Shown here in pieces: positions 11,301 to 16,054 of a stretch of DNA of 31,137 nt. The notes beneath the pieces are model-generated. The model saw nothing but the letters and a program-made list of their open reading frames with translations. It was not told the origin of the DNA and did no database searches. The position numbers and the translations under genes are program-made. How positions within the stretch are numbered: position 1 is the stretch's first letter; the number at the start of each line of letters is the position of its first letter. Source of the stretch: a virus; the IMG/VR virus record IMGVR_UViG_3300049222_000239, positions 1 to 31,137 of that record. The stretch is one strand, 5' to 3'.

Positions 11301-11577
11301 TCTTGTCGTAGAATTGACCATTAAATAGGTCGATAATCATTCTACTACCGGTAATTTGGCTATCTGCTATAAAAACGTCTCCAATAGATCCACCATTTGC
11401 TTGAAAATCGGCAAATGCTTGTCCACCTACAGGTACATTAATACTAGTACCGTCTTTTCTTTGTAGTGTTAAATTATTATCACTAAACGAAGCTGTAAAG
11501 AAAAACGACCTAAAATTAGCATCTAATTCCTCGTGAGTTAGAGGAGCACCTTTCTCGTCTCTAAAAGTTAAACCCAT
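2062..11577 (-). CDS. Giant multi-domain tail fibre with internal Hint domain and C-terminal S74 chaperone
   Basis: The 3171-aa protein takes up nearly a third of the window. Order of parts: N-terminal anchor (GAPLTHEELDANFRSFFFTA, residues about 10-29); a long beta-rich shaft with recurring I-G-G-W-x-I units (e.g. SIAGWTISSTKL, VGGWEITNSQI); five or more W-K-T-Y-M repeats at about 1045-1800, separated by Ala-rich helices; two FRQATEP...GDMWI modules (about 1156 and 1390); two lectin-like beta-sandwiches (about 1837-2033 and 2266-2414); a short beta-helix-like stretch (GTNMEGGTITGG, about 2495); a Hint domain (2776-2911); a beta domain; and an S74 chaperone (3072-3171). It is probably the long receptor-recognition fibre. 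Two self-processing domains in one chain are unusual. The start follows a promoter-like gap. Confidence 0.85.
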   Translation of the reverse strand: MGLTFRDEKGAPLTHEELDANFRSFFFTASFSDNNLTLQRKDGTSINVPVGGQAFADFQANGGSIGDVFIADSQITGSRMIIDLFNGQFYDKTKAMNSDGGGLSSDEWYIDFDPSVTAPYYVHFGSNFAISSSGLLHASGARIEGDITASSGLIGGFSITPHSIHGPTFLGTPTFYISGAAELDDHFISASNFSLKGSGDITGSAVRFTGGSIAGWTISSTKLQKGDNIILDAANESISINSSTFGNQGIQLEYNEGTPRFYVGDGDSSFVEFDGSDVSVATKLLEISASNIEISSTEASMSLGGGSIKLLGASSAIEVGTANKIKISGSATDAMIIAGAKTGFATNDAGIILGMDATVPTLDLTKDANNYVRFDTTSGVDIKTDTFKLDTTYFDIDTSTQRLNIFDTASAEIIRLGEISDDASDLFGLKIFDGSGTGNSNTIAMFGQQGNKVGGWEITNSQIRSIPSAGFGEQYGEDEVGLIIHSSGRLQTSNFATNLKGWRIDTLGNGSAEFENMRIRGTLKTTVFEKETVNVVGGQLMVTNASTIEALRDANGNIIAGSSSYAANAVTLSLANVSGFKEGEILKVKSVDDAGFSVEYMYVSGTKRYSEDENLSYNTGSIDPDGLAGEIYVERGFGGTPAVSSSISTLSQAISTVTSTTIHVTSANGFTVQDIIKIDDERLKITAINSNVLTVIRGYHDTAPNSHTVGDDVYLIDTDLEFLSGLVSTAKPYNEGQVVLSTGVFDPDKDISSGYILMNANPRDVSTPYMDIVERTGSGVYDLQLRSRLGDLSGLSSGYLYGNNEPGFGLYTENGFFKGAITADTGSIAGILHVATTAGGLETGQKISIGRKVSGTTGAFNDGIFVNNNNYWYTDGAWKVGGSDNFISLDNFTDGNLVIRTETFTLDTPTFMISSSLNSGTLTAGTNASSITSASGDGIYMDGTGKFRVGTATSGNNYIYWDGENLNIKGAIDITGGSGVNTTELNEATASTVSASEAFTSASNAALLSDVTETTDEIDSRIFTNASGQAVRPPTASASGLYLASTNLGYYDDGAWKTYMDNSGNFFLTGSNDNKLAWDAANGQLIIKGSITITGGNAATTQNVSDSVATASNELNDTITENSASGALALSGSTATLQDSVDAVNSLAAGKTTIFRQATEPTSTGRVIGDMWINTGNQNRVYIWIGGDTGFATSSDATYDQEDAYTDLVSNTSHSISLDTFTDSSGKIVRPPDTSSNDAAGLFLGSSNLGFYSDGEWKTYMSDNGNFYLTGSGDNSLVWNGSSLEITGTINIKAGNAATVDNVETARAAAVATASISASNAEQTGVRAAESASNAAYTASTEYTDNASGSISASISASDSASAALSRSISQSDAAFQGVLDGKNSVFRQATEPSDIGRIAGDMWIETDNGNKVYIWELSEANSYEGEFVTASDTTFDQESLINDTSHSLSLDTFTNADGKIVRTPSPQGSGLHLGSSNIGFYKDGEWKTFMADGGNFFLTGSETNYLKWDGGVLTIAGAINIVGNTGNAATQDFANTAATGAYDSASADLTEASESLSASSDEALNTANTASIVAAQAQQDADTAITRSVDADGKISFQPTPANNGQGLYQTSDRFGFYDSGTWKTYMSSSGDFYLSGDGNSGLSWDGSDLSIDGGVIARTGSIGGIDLEAEKLYIGDGDYSNANTNFFVSSSGKFSLGDKLVWDGSSLTIEGDITVTNANDFASQAELDNVQGELDGVVAKTSSLANPTVYSFGPIANLAARFAVDAVTPQQSGLYLGSNNLGYYRATTGSNGVINGGAWMTYMDSSGNFYLTGSGDEGLQWNGTNGTLTIGNKGVGPTVTYLFSGSLDSNVFDSSITTTNTRTSPIVGNTFNNNNNSHDEGFHTLAKFDRLDGPIFEWDVVAGHQNPATSFGVYKEAPNSFNRSEMRHSIYMHHTGTFRVYENGVQVADQYYLMGTSSAQWQGDSDFSENQQFRIRIRLLATGARYTVYKDGDYSNPLFVYDSVDNGITDRFVRPGVAIYMSSSNTNVLIAAMAAGAQLGNTTKISGNIISTGKILSNNHSGTSDGSAFSSAGMAIDLDGNAISAKEFRISSYGDAVFGGDLSAAGGTFKGTMTVGSGTNIFVAGASGIQLGNATFASAPFRVTPAGVLTAQSGTVGGINLGSTKLFIGTGTHNNNNTKFYVDNTGKFSLGKALSWNGSTLTISGSISIVGYATDSEATTLASNAQSNAESFATTQANTALTTAQTEISDLATSLLDLQKSSTNIEIVGRSLRKKGGVDNLWTEEVRTGISYTNGCELVFKVGNIASGRRLMIGIDSNPSQTVTYNNIDYLFYIDGTVADVRTNGTTTNINDFSISNGDIFNIVYDGTAVKWYHNGVLKHSALTTNNRTFFMDSSFYDVTDNPIITWFDFKAAGVSNGSTIDDGFIGGWEIESDAIYSGTKNTSGNYNSSTGITLAATGSIHSKEFFINSAGSASFQGIVQAAGITGSLIRGTNMEGGTITGGTLVGGALSIPDEDNALFSVDAEGIMSASDAYMEGNIQATSGQIGDWIIDAESNVLRDSGSTIVFEPNIPEIQMFDNGEKKVIISPLGELTSTEGAPVSASIDSIPSSNSGFSGWSSITSTGSRQSHYNRYLTGLLSNTFSTVGSVLGPKDGDTFTAPSAGAYEITLSSVPGFQVKVGSHTTPTGDVTTPNYTPSSTGQTHGNFALHRAFSRATLYLCAFNSSNQEVGSVELGTSTAYGATSAYTYKIASGTVGGSSDNDDLYFKFAPIGFSVDGNSAVSLVDGTTKLAKDITEEDTLKVWDEDNSLFVGIKPTRIGTREVQEYWEVEAGGNTLKVSTEHNFWTDGGGVVKVESINPDETKIYVDTGEGIELVTVTKRELIREPLQVCSYKVPEKVNYIANNIINHNPTYGLTWGNATRSSQSAALTPQAQQTTKTVNLLISESGAIHFRYKWILNASSGRGQTTSANGTVTYQYKQHSIGSSQSNTFSSFSTSSGGYDTEISVAVPSNFVELKAGGLQIVSDSDKFVRAPRLTGTLSGTETIFEVKGGKLKADAIESSANITAFVSSDERLKENIINLDGSLSKVLKLRGTRFDWKEGNDVVHPFEGNDIGFIAQEIKEVFPEVVGEMKGGYYGVKYEKLTPILVEAIKELSAKVADLEKKLESKN
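2845..3252 (-). other. Hint autoprocessing domain, internal in giant fibre (Ser-1 type)
   Basis: This covers residues 2776-2911 (136 aa). Aligned by the D-G-T motif to the C-terminal Hint of the 1568-aa protein, position 1 is Ser2776 (SVDGNSAVSLVDGTTKLAKD). Block B is LKVSTEHNFWT with the TxxH histidine. The end is NNIINHN with His2910-Asn2911. No endonuclease is inserted. The next residue is Pro, which would hinder ordinary splicing and C-terminal chemistry. The domain lies between two beta-rich fibre segments (DDLYFKFAPIGF before, PTYGLTWGNATRSSQ after). The Ser-1 assignment is inferred from alignment by eye. Confidence 0.75.
4330..4800 (-). other. Lectin/SPRY-like beta-sandwich insert 2 in giant fibre
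   Basis: Residues about 2266-2414 contain NGCELVFKVGNIASGRRLMI, then IDYLFYIDGTVADVRTNGTT and NIVYDGTAVKWYHNGVLKHS. The G-D-x-F-x-I-x-Y-D-G-x-x-V-K-W-Y-x-N-G pattern is typical of SPRY- and concanavalin-like domains. It is a plausible ligand-binding module; the ligand is unknown. Confidence 0.55.
5460..6069 (-). other. Lectin-like beta-sandwich insert 1 in giant fibre
   Basis: Residues about 1837-2033 interrupt the repeat pattern with a non-repetitive beta-rich domain. It contains GFHTLAKFDRLDGPIFEWDV, SIYMHHTGTFRVYENGVQVA and IRIRLLATGARYTVYKDGDY. The G-x-F-R-V-Y-E-N-G and Y-T-V-Y-K-D-G-D patterns look like concanavalin-type sandwich strands. Carbohydrate binding is an inference. Confidence 0.5.
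6150..8470 (-). repeat. W-K-T-Y-M fibre repeats alternating with Ala-rich helices
   Basis: Within the giant fibre at least five units share the plan L-G-[SF]Y-x-G-x-W-[KM]-T-[YF]-M, then G-[ND]F[YF]L[TS]G, x-L-x-W-[DN]G, and I-x-G-x-I. Examples are NLGYYDDGAWKTYMDNSGNF, NLGFYSDGEWKTYMSDNGNF, NIGFYKDGEWKTFMADGGNF and RFGFYDSGTWKTYMSSSGDF. The fifth has an insert before GAWMTYMDSSGNFYL. Three shorter relatives keep only GKF[SR][LV]G...W[DN]G. Between units lie Ala/Ser-rich helical segments (SASSDEALNTANTASIVAAQ). Spacing is irregular at roughly 410-690 bp, so these are old protein repeats, not recent tandem DNA copies. Confidence 0.8.
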
Positions 11578-11593
11578 TCTATCTGTCCTTTAT

Positions 11594-11601
11594 TATAAAT
11601 A
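11594..11601 (-). promoter_or_regulatory. Candidate late-promoter element TATTTATA with AAAGGA leader
   Basis: In the 40-bp gap before the giant fibre gene the coding strand reads GTATTTATAATAAAGGAC, with the octamer ending 16 bases before the ATG. AAAGGA, 8 bases from the ATG, is one of the few Shine-Dalgarno-like sites in the window. It may help drive the largest gene separately from the upstream operon. Confidence 0.4.
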
Positions 11602-11617
11602 CGCTCCAATTCGCTTA

Positions 11618-13267
11618 TTAGCCCGTATACATAATATAAGCTAGAGCAAAATATGGTGGTAAGTGGTTATTACTGGTAATGCTGTGGTTGTGAGATGCAT
11701 TGGATGTTGTATTTGCATTAGTTGTACCGTTTCTCCAGTATACCCAATCATTATCTCCATCACTATCGCCACTACCTTTATATTTGGTAGAAACATAATC
11801 AGCCCCACCTATTGTTCCTCCTGCTCCTTGACCTGGGTTATTATATTCTATATAGTAAGAATCTTTATAAGTATGTTGGTGAGCTGGGATTTGGTTAGTA
11901 GATAATGATGTATTACCGGTAGAACTACCATGATTATGATTTACATCGCCACCTGTCTGATTAAAGGTAGAAGAACCTTCCACACTAGACTTAGCAATAC
12001 CGCTTAAGTCTGAGTGAGCACCGACTATAAATTTATTTCTTAAATCTGGTGTGCCGTTTTCACCGTCACATAGTTCCCAACCTGATGGGATATTTGCTAT
12101 AGTGCCTGACCACATAATAATACCTCCTGTGGGTATTGGTGCTGCATTAACTTGTTTTGTTATATTACCGTTTGTTTCTCTAACTAAGAAGTTATAGTTA
12201 CTAGAGGACGCTGCATCTGCAACAGAACCCATTGTAACTGTACCTGAAAGAGTTGATGCGCCGGTAACATTTAGGGTAGCGTTAGTAGTTATTGATCCTG
12301 TTACAACTGTGTTTCCTGCAATGTTTAATCCTCCTGATCCAGATATAGAACCAACTACACCTAATGTGTACCCAGTTGCTGGTTCAGATGTACCTAATCC
12401 TACTCGTCCGTCTGCTCTAAAACTCGCTACTAACTTATTATGAGTAGGTTCCTGACTTGATGTTGGAGGCCCAGATATAACAGAAAAAGCCTCTTTACCT
12501 GTAGATGATTGTATTCCTACAACTACATGTCCTGTTTGAGGACCTTCTACTATAACTCCTCTTTCATTACCGTCTAATAAATCATTAGAGCCGGCTGAAT
12601 TATGGATTCTGCTATTACCTGAGTCCCATGTAAAGAGTTTTGATCTATATAAATCTTCGTGAGTTTTACCAAATATTACGCTACCGCTAATTACAAAATC
12701 TCCTAAAGCTGCGTTAGACCCTTTATGTGTTACAGTACCATCTCCTTTTAATCTAATAACTTCATCTCCATTATTAGTTTCAAAAATGATATCTGCGTTA
12801 TCGTCTGCGAAAGAATTTCTTATAGTAAGATCTTTTGTTGTTCCTCCCATTGAAAAAGAAGAGGAAACTGCACCACTAGCTAAGTGAAAACTTGTATCTT
12901 TAACAACTAATCTCCCACCTTCTACTCTAAGCTTATCTCCTGATTCTGCTGTTGTTGCTCCAATAACTAAAGCATCTACTCCTGTTGAATTATCGTAGTG
13001 AACTTCACCTGCTCCACCGAAAGTAGTGTTACCTGATTTAAATTGTAATTCACCTATATTACCGGCTACTTGAGGATCAGAACCGGTGTAGGGATTCAAA
13101 GGAATGTTTACTGCACTAGCAGCTTGTAAATTACTTCCAGTAAAATGTAAGCTCAATTGAGTTAAATCGGAAGAAATAGAAGCTGAGTAGAAGAAACTAT
13201 GAAAGTTAAGATCCAGTTCTTCGTAAGTTAAAGCAGCGTTCTTATTTGCTCTTAATGTTATTGCCAT
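11618..13267 (-). CDS. 12: Short tail fibre, gp12-like, with tail-collar domain
   Basis: This 549-aa protein begins with an anchor (NKNAALTYEELDLNFHSFF) shared with the giant fibre next door. The middle (about 60-375) has repeats typical of fibre shafts (LTIRNSFADDNADIIFETNN; VGLGTSEPATGYTLGVVGSI; TGASTLSGTVTMGS). Residues about 379-549 match the phage tail-collar/gp12 receptor-binding domain: GGIIMWSGTIANIPSGWELC, then DGENGTPDLRNKFIVGA and the terminus LPPYFALAYIMYTG. Three HxH motifs (H444/H446, H463/H465, H526/H528) correspond to the metal-binding histidines of T4 gp12. The trimer would bind the host envelope irreversibly after baseplate triggering. Confidence 0.85.
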   Translation of the reverse strand: MAITLRANKNAALTYEELDLNFHSFFYSASISSDLTQLSLHFTGSNLQAASAVNIPLNPYTGSDPQVAGNIGELQFKSGNTTFGGAGEVHYDNSTGVDALVIGATTAESGDKLRVEGGRLVVKDTSFHLASGAVSSSFSMGGTTKDLTIRNSFADDNADIIFETNNGDEVIRLKGDGTVTHKGSNAALGDFVISGSVIFGKTHEDLYRSKLFTWDSGNSRIHNSAGSNDLLDGNERGVIVEGPQTGHVVVGIQSSTGKEAFSVISGPPTSSQEPTHNKLVASFRADGRVGLGTSEPATGYTLGVVGSISGSGGLNIAGNTVVTGSITTNATLNVTGASTLSGTVTMGSVADAASSSNYNFLVRETNGNITKQVNAAPIPTGGIIMWSGTIANIPSGWELCDGENGTPDLRNKFIVGAHSDLSGIAKSSVEGSSTFNQTGGDVNHNHGSSTGNTSLSTNQIPAHQHTYKDSYYIEYNNPGQGAGGTIGGADYVSTKYKGSGDSDGDNDWVYWRNGTTNANTTSNASHNHSITSNNHLPPYFALAYIMYTG

Positions 13268-13269
13268 GG

Positions 13270-14316
13270 TTAAATATCTAGTTTTACGACTACTGTTGTT
13301 TCATTATTGTCTGAGATAGGAGTAGGTTGTGCCATTTTACCAACTGCTACTAACTCATTTGCATCATTATATAATCCCACTGTTGTAAAATAAGGATTGA
13401 AATAACTTCCGGTTATATTATCTGCTACAGATCCGCTTTTATCAGATAAGGCAGATGGATTTAGAGAGAAATTAAATTCATTTTCCTTTATAGGGCAATG
13501 GTAATTATATGTATAAATAGGTTGAGATGACTGCCAAGTTAAACTACCAGAAAAATAGTTTGCAAAGTATGCTCCTACTACTGGGTTAGATATTACGATT
13601 AAACCGTGTGAATATATTATGTTACCTACGATTCTTTGAGGTTGTGATGCAGAAAGAATTAAGTTCCCGTTTTTATCGTCTATTAAAGTAGTCTTATAAT
13701 CATCAAATCCTGGAATTACAAACTCTTCTTCAGTTTCATTGATATACGTTTCTTCATCTTCTACATATTCATCATCTTGTAGTTCTTCAGCGCCTCCATA
13801 CAGTGTATCTATTTCTTCTGCAAAACTTTCTGATACGTATTCATCTGTTGGGTTACCTGAGTCAAACATATAGTTTGAGGATGAAACTGATGCTGGTGGT
13901 GCTAAACTAACACTACCGGGTTTTATATACGCTCCAAAGAGGTTCTGTGGTATAGATATTACTGTAAAAGAATCTTGTGCTCTCCGTTGGTTTGCTGTGT
14001 ATGAACTTTGTATGTAGTTGTCGTAGGCAGAACCTGACATTTCATTAGAGCTGGTAGTAGGCATACCTGAATCGTTATACCCTGCATAATATAAATGGTG
14101 GATGCTATTATAAACTAATCTTGTGTAGTGTTCGTAGTCTGTGCCTCCGAGTCTTTTATCCCCCTCAGAAGCTAACCATTCTCCAGAACCTGAAATTCCA
14201 ACGTAAGTTTCTACTCCGTATTCATCATGTTGACTCCCACTTATAGAAAAAGTCTTATGAGCTACATACGATGTTAAGTATGAATCTTCTTTTTTTAGTT
14301 TTTTGTAAGCAGCCAT
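13270..14316 (-). CDS. Structural protein, paralogue 2 of a tandem pair
   Basis: The 348-aa protein shares its C-terminal domain (NPYFTTVGLYNDANELVAVG, then VVVKLDI) with the 337-aa protein encoded just upstream. It also has a matching central segment that includes GLIVISNPVVGAYFANYFSG. The N-terminal region is distinct (YKKLKKEDSYLTSYVAHKTF, then VETYVGISGSGEWLASEGDK). An acidic loop (EELQDDEYVEDEETYINETE, about 175-195) lies between the two halves. The pair looks like duplication followed by divergence of the N-terminal interaction surface. It is followed two bases later by the gp12-like fibre, so it may dock fibres to the baseplate (inference). Confidence 0.65.
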   Translation of the reverse strand: MAAYKKLKKEDSYLTSYVAHKTFSISGSQHDEYGVETYVGISGSGEWLASEGDKRLGGTDYEHYTRLVYNSIHHLYYAGYNDSGMPTTSSNEMSGSAYDNYIQSSYTANQRRAQDSFTVISIPQNLFGAYIKPGSVSLAPPASVSSSNYMFDSGNPTDEYVSESFAEEIDTLYGGAEELQDDEYVEDEETYINETEEEFVIPGFDDYKTTLIDDKNGNLILSASQPQRIVGNIIYSHGLIVISNPVVGAYFANYFSGSLTWQSSQPIYTYNYHCPIKENEFNFSLNPSALSDKSGSVADNITGSYFNPYFTTVGLYNDANELVAVGKMAQPTPISDNNETTVVVKLDI

Positions 14317-14319
14317 TCA

Positions 14320-15333
14320 TTAATAATCAAGTTTGATTCTTATTAGTGCTTCCTTAGTAAAATCTTTTAATAGTGGTTTAGATAATTTTGCTACCCCTAA
14401 TAAGTCGTTACTGTCATTATATAGCCCAACAGAAGTAATATAAGCCTGTGGATTATTAACCATTGAATTATGTCTTAATTCTCCTGAACCTGTTATGTTG
14501 GAAGGGTTGTTAGAGTAATTAAACTCTCCGTTTCTTACCCTTACAAACACATAATTTGAAGATATAGTTTCTTCAGAGTTAAGTTTAAATGAATTTCCTG
14601 TATCTATAGCTTCGTATAAAACTCCATTATTTTCTCCATTTCCAGCAGTTGAAGAAGTTGAAAAGTTTAAGTTAGGTAGGTGGTTGTCTAATGCTTGACC
14701 ATTTAAAAGTATTAAACCTACATCTGGTAAAAACTTTCCAAAAGAAGCGATATAACTACCAGCACTGGAGAATCCTGTACCACTATCAAAAGCAACTCCA
14801 TTTGATCCAGTTATAATTTCATATACTCTACCTGCATCGGTATAGGTAACTGTCGAAGTTTGACCGCTGTTGTCGGTTAAAGCTAGTGCAGTAGATCCGT
14901 CATTTAATACTAAGTTAAAAGTACCTGGTAATAATTTTTCTTTATATCTTGCTCTATCAATCGAAATTGCATAAAATCCCTTTGTTGAAGGAACTCCTCC
15001 AAATAAGAAATCTGAATCTTCATCTCCTAATACCAGTGATCTGTACTGGCCGTATATTGTAGAGGTTGGAGATTTCCCTGCAACGTTAGCGTTATAAGGA
15101 GATGACCCTACTCCGGCAGCGTTGGCGTATGCAATTGAAAATTGAACTGATGCGTTCGATTCATCAGAACCTGTTTGATATATGTTTAAATAATAGTCTC
15201 CACTACTTGCAGCTTCTTGTGTTGAAGAAGTTTCGAAAGTAGTTAATTCATAAGTGTCTGTTGACCATACGGTAGATGATATGGAATCTGCACTTACTAT
15301 TACGTCTTCGTTGTCGAATTGTTTAAATGACAT
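14320..15333 (-). CDS. Structural protein, paralogue 1 of a tandem pair
   Basis: This 337-aa protein is beta-rich. Its C-terminal ~75 residues (EFNYSNNPSNITGSGELRHN, then YITSVGLYNDSNDLLGVAKL and KPLLKDFTKEALIRIKLDY) match the C-terminus of the next gene product (FNFSLNPSALS, TTVGLYNDANELVAVGKM, TVVVKLDI). Such modules are common in marine-phage virion proteins just upstream of fibre genes. The N-terminal half contains SFKQFDNEDVIVSADSISS and RSLVLGDEDSDFLFGG. Two copies suggest a hetero-oligomeric ring or two attachment sites. Three bases separate the two genes. Function unknown. Confidence 0.65.
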   Translation of the reverse strand: MSFKQFDNEDVIVSADSISSTVWSTDTYELTTFETSSTQEAASSGDYYLNIYQTGSDESNASVQFSIAYANAAGVGSSPYNANVAGKSPTSTIYGQYRSLVLGDEDSDFLFGGVPSTKGFYAISIDRARYKEKLLPGTFNLVLNDGSTALALTDNSGQTSTVTYTDAGRVYEIITGSNGVAFDSGTGFSSAGSYIASFGKFLPDVGLILLNGQALDNHLPNLNFSTSSTAGNGENNGVLYEAIDTGNSFKLNSEETISSNYVFVRVRNGEFNYSNNPSNITGSGELRHNSMVNNPQAYITSVGLYNDSNDLLGVAKLSKPLLKDFTKEALIRIKLDY

Positions 15334-15339
15334 ATCTTA

Positions 15340-15999
15340 TTAGTTTGTTTTAGTTACTGTTATAGGAATTGTAATTCTAGCTCCACTATCTCTACCAATA
15401 ATAGTGACTGTACTGGTTAAAACGCTACTAGAGGCTCCATATAATGTATTAATTGTTGTTCCTGTTAGGTTGATAGAAGTACCAATTACAGTCTTAGAAA
15501 CGTTTGTACCTAAAGAGGTAGTTTCATTTAGCCTTTCAGCATCGGCAGTATTAATACCTACACCTGTAAAGTTAGAAAGAAGTCTTACGTCTGCAATAGT
15601 TACTGTGTATCCGCTTGATTCAAATGCTTGAGATGTTCCTAAAAAGTTTAATGTTTGAGGAGTAATAGTTAAAGAAGCGCCTTGCTTTAAAGTTATTGAT
15701 GCATACCCTGCTTCTATAATAGGTAGTTTTGCAGTACCTCTAGGAAGTGTTGCTAATTTATATTTCATTACTTGAGTTTCATCTGGAAATGCTTCTAGTA
15801 ATGGCATGTTTTCGATTGCTTCTCCATAGTATGCAGAACCGGATGGGTGTGATGTATTATACAGAGTATAATCGATCTCGTCATCGGCTAAAGCAAACTG
15901 AGTGATTCGGAAAGAGCCATCTCCTCTAGCTAATAGCTCTCTACCTTTTTTGGTTAAGATTGCGTCGACTGTTACGACTGAGTTATTTAAGTATCCCAT
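15340..15999 (-). CDS. Conserved phage structural protein (tail/baseplate), unknown function
   Basis: This 219-aa protein starts with LNNSVVTVDAILTKKGRELL, then ARGDGSFRITQFALADDEID and HPSGSAYYGEAIENMPLLEA. This conserved N-terminal module (about residues 5-75) is one I recall in many marine myovirus contigs next to fibre genes. The C-terminal half is a Thr/Ser-rich beta domain (TVTIADVRLLSNF; TVTIIGRDSGARITIPITVT) that looks like an Ig-type fold. No enzymatic motif is visible. Position between structural genes and the very strong conservation of the N-terminal module suggest a virion component, perhaps an adaptor between baseplate and fibres. Confidence 0.7.
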   Translation of the reverse strand: MGYLNNSVVTVDAILTKKGRELLARGDGSFRITQFALADDEIDYTLYNTSHPSGSAYYGEAIENMPLLEAFPDETQVMKYKLATLPRGTAKLPIIEAGYASITLKQGASLTITPQTLNFLGTSQAFESSGYTVTIADVRLLSNFTGVGINTADAERLNETTSLGTNVSKTVIGTSINLTGTTINTLYGASSSVLTSTVTIIGRDSGARITIPITVTKTN

Positions 16000-16022
16000 T
16001 TTTCTAACTTTGTTTTATATTA

Positions 16023-16030
16023 TATAAATA
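16023..16030 (-). promoter_or_regulatory. Candidate late-promoter element TATTTATA
   Basis: In the 55-bp gap before the 219-aa gene, the longest gap in the window, the coding strand reads ATATTTATATAATATAAAAC, with the octamer ending 23 bases before the ATG. The gap is almost entirely A/T and shows no stem-loop I would call a terminator. Same element as in three other gaps. Confidence 0.4.
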
Positions 16031-16054
16031 TATTGTTTTAGACTTTTATTATAA

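Noticed and set aside
16000-16054. A transcription terminator in the 55-bp gap before the 219-aa gene
   Set aside because: The gap is almost pure A/T with no GC-containing stem followed by a U tract; no stem-loop could be supported there or in the other gaps.
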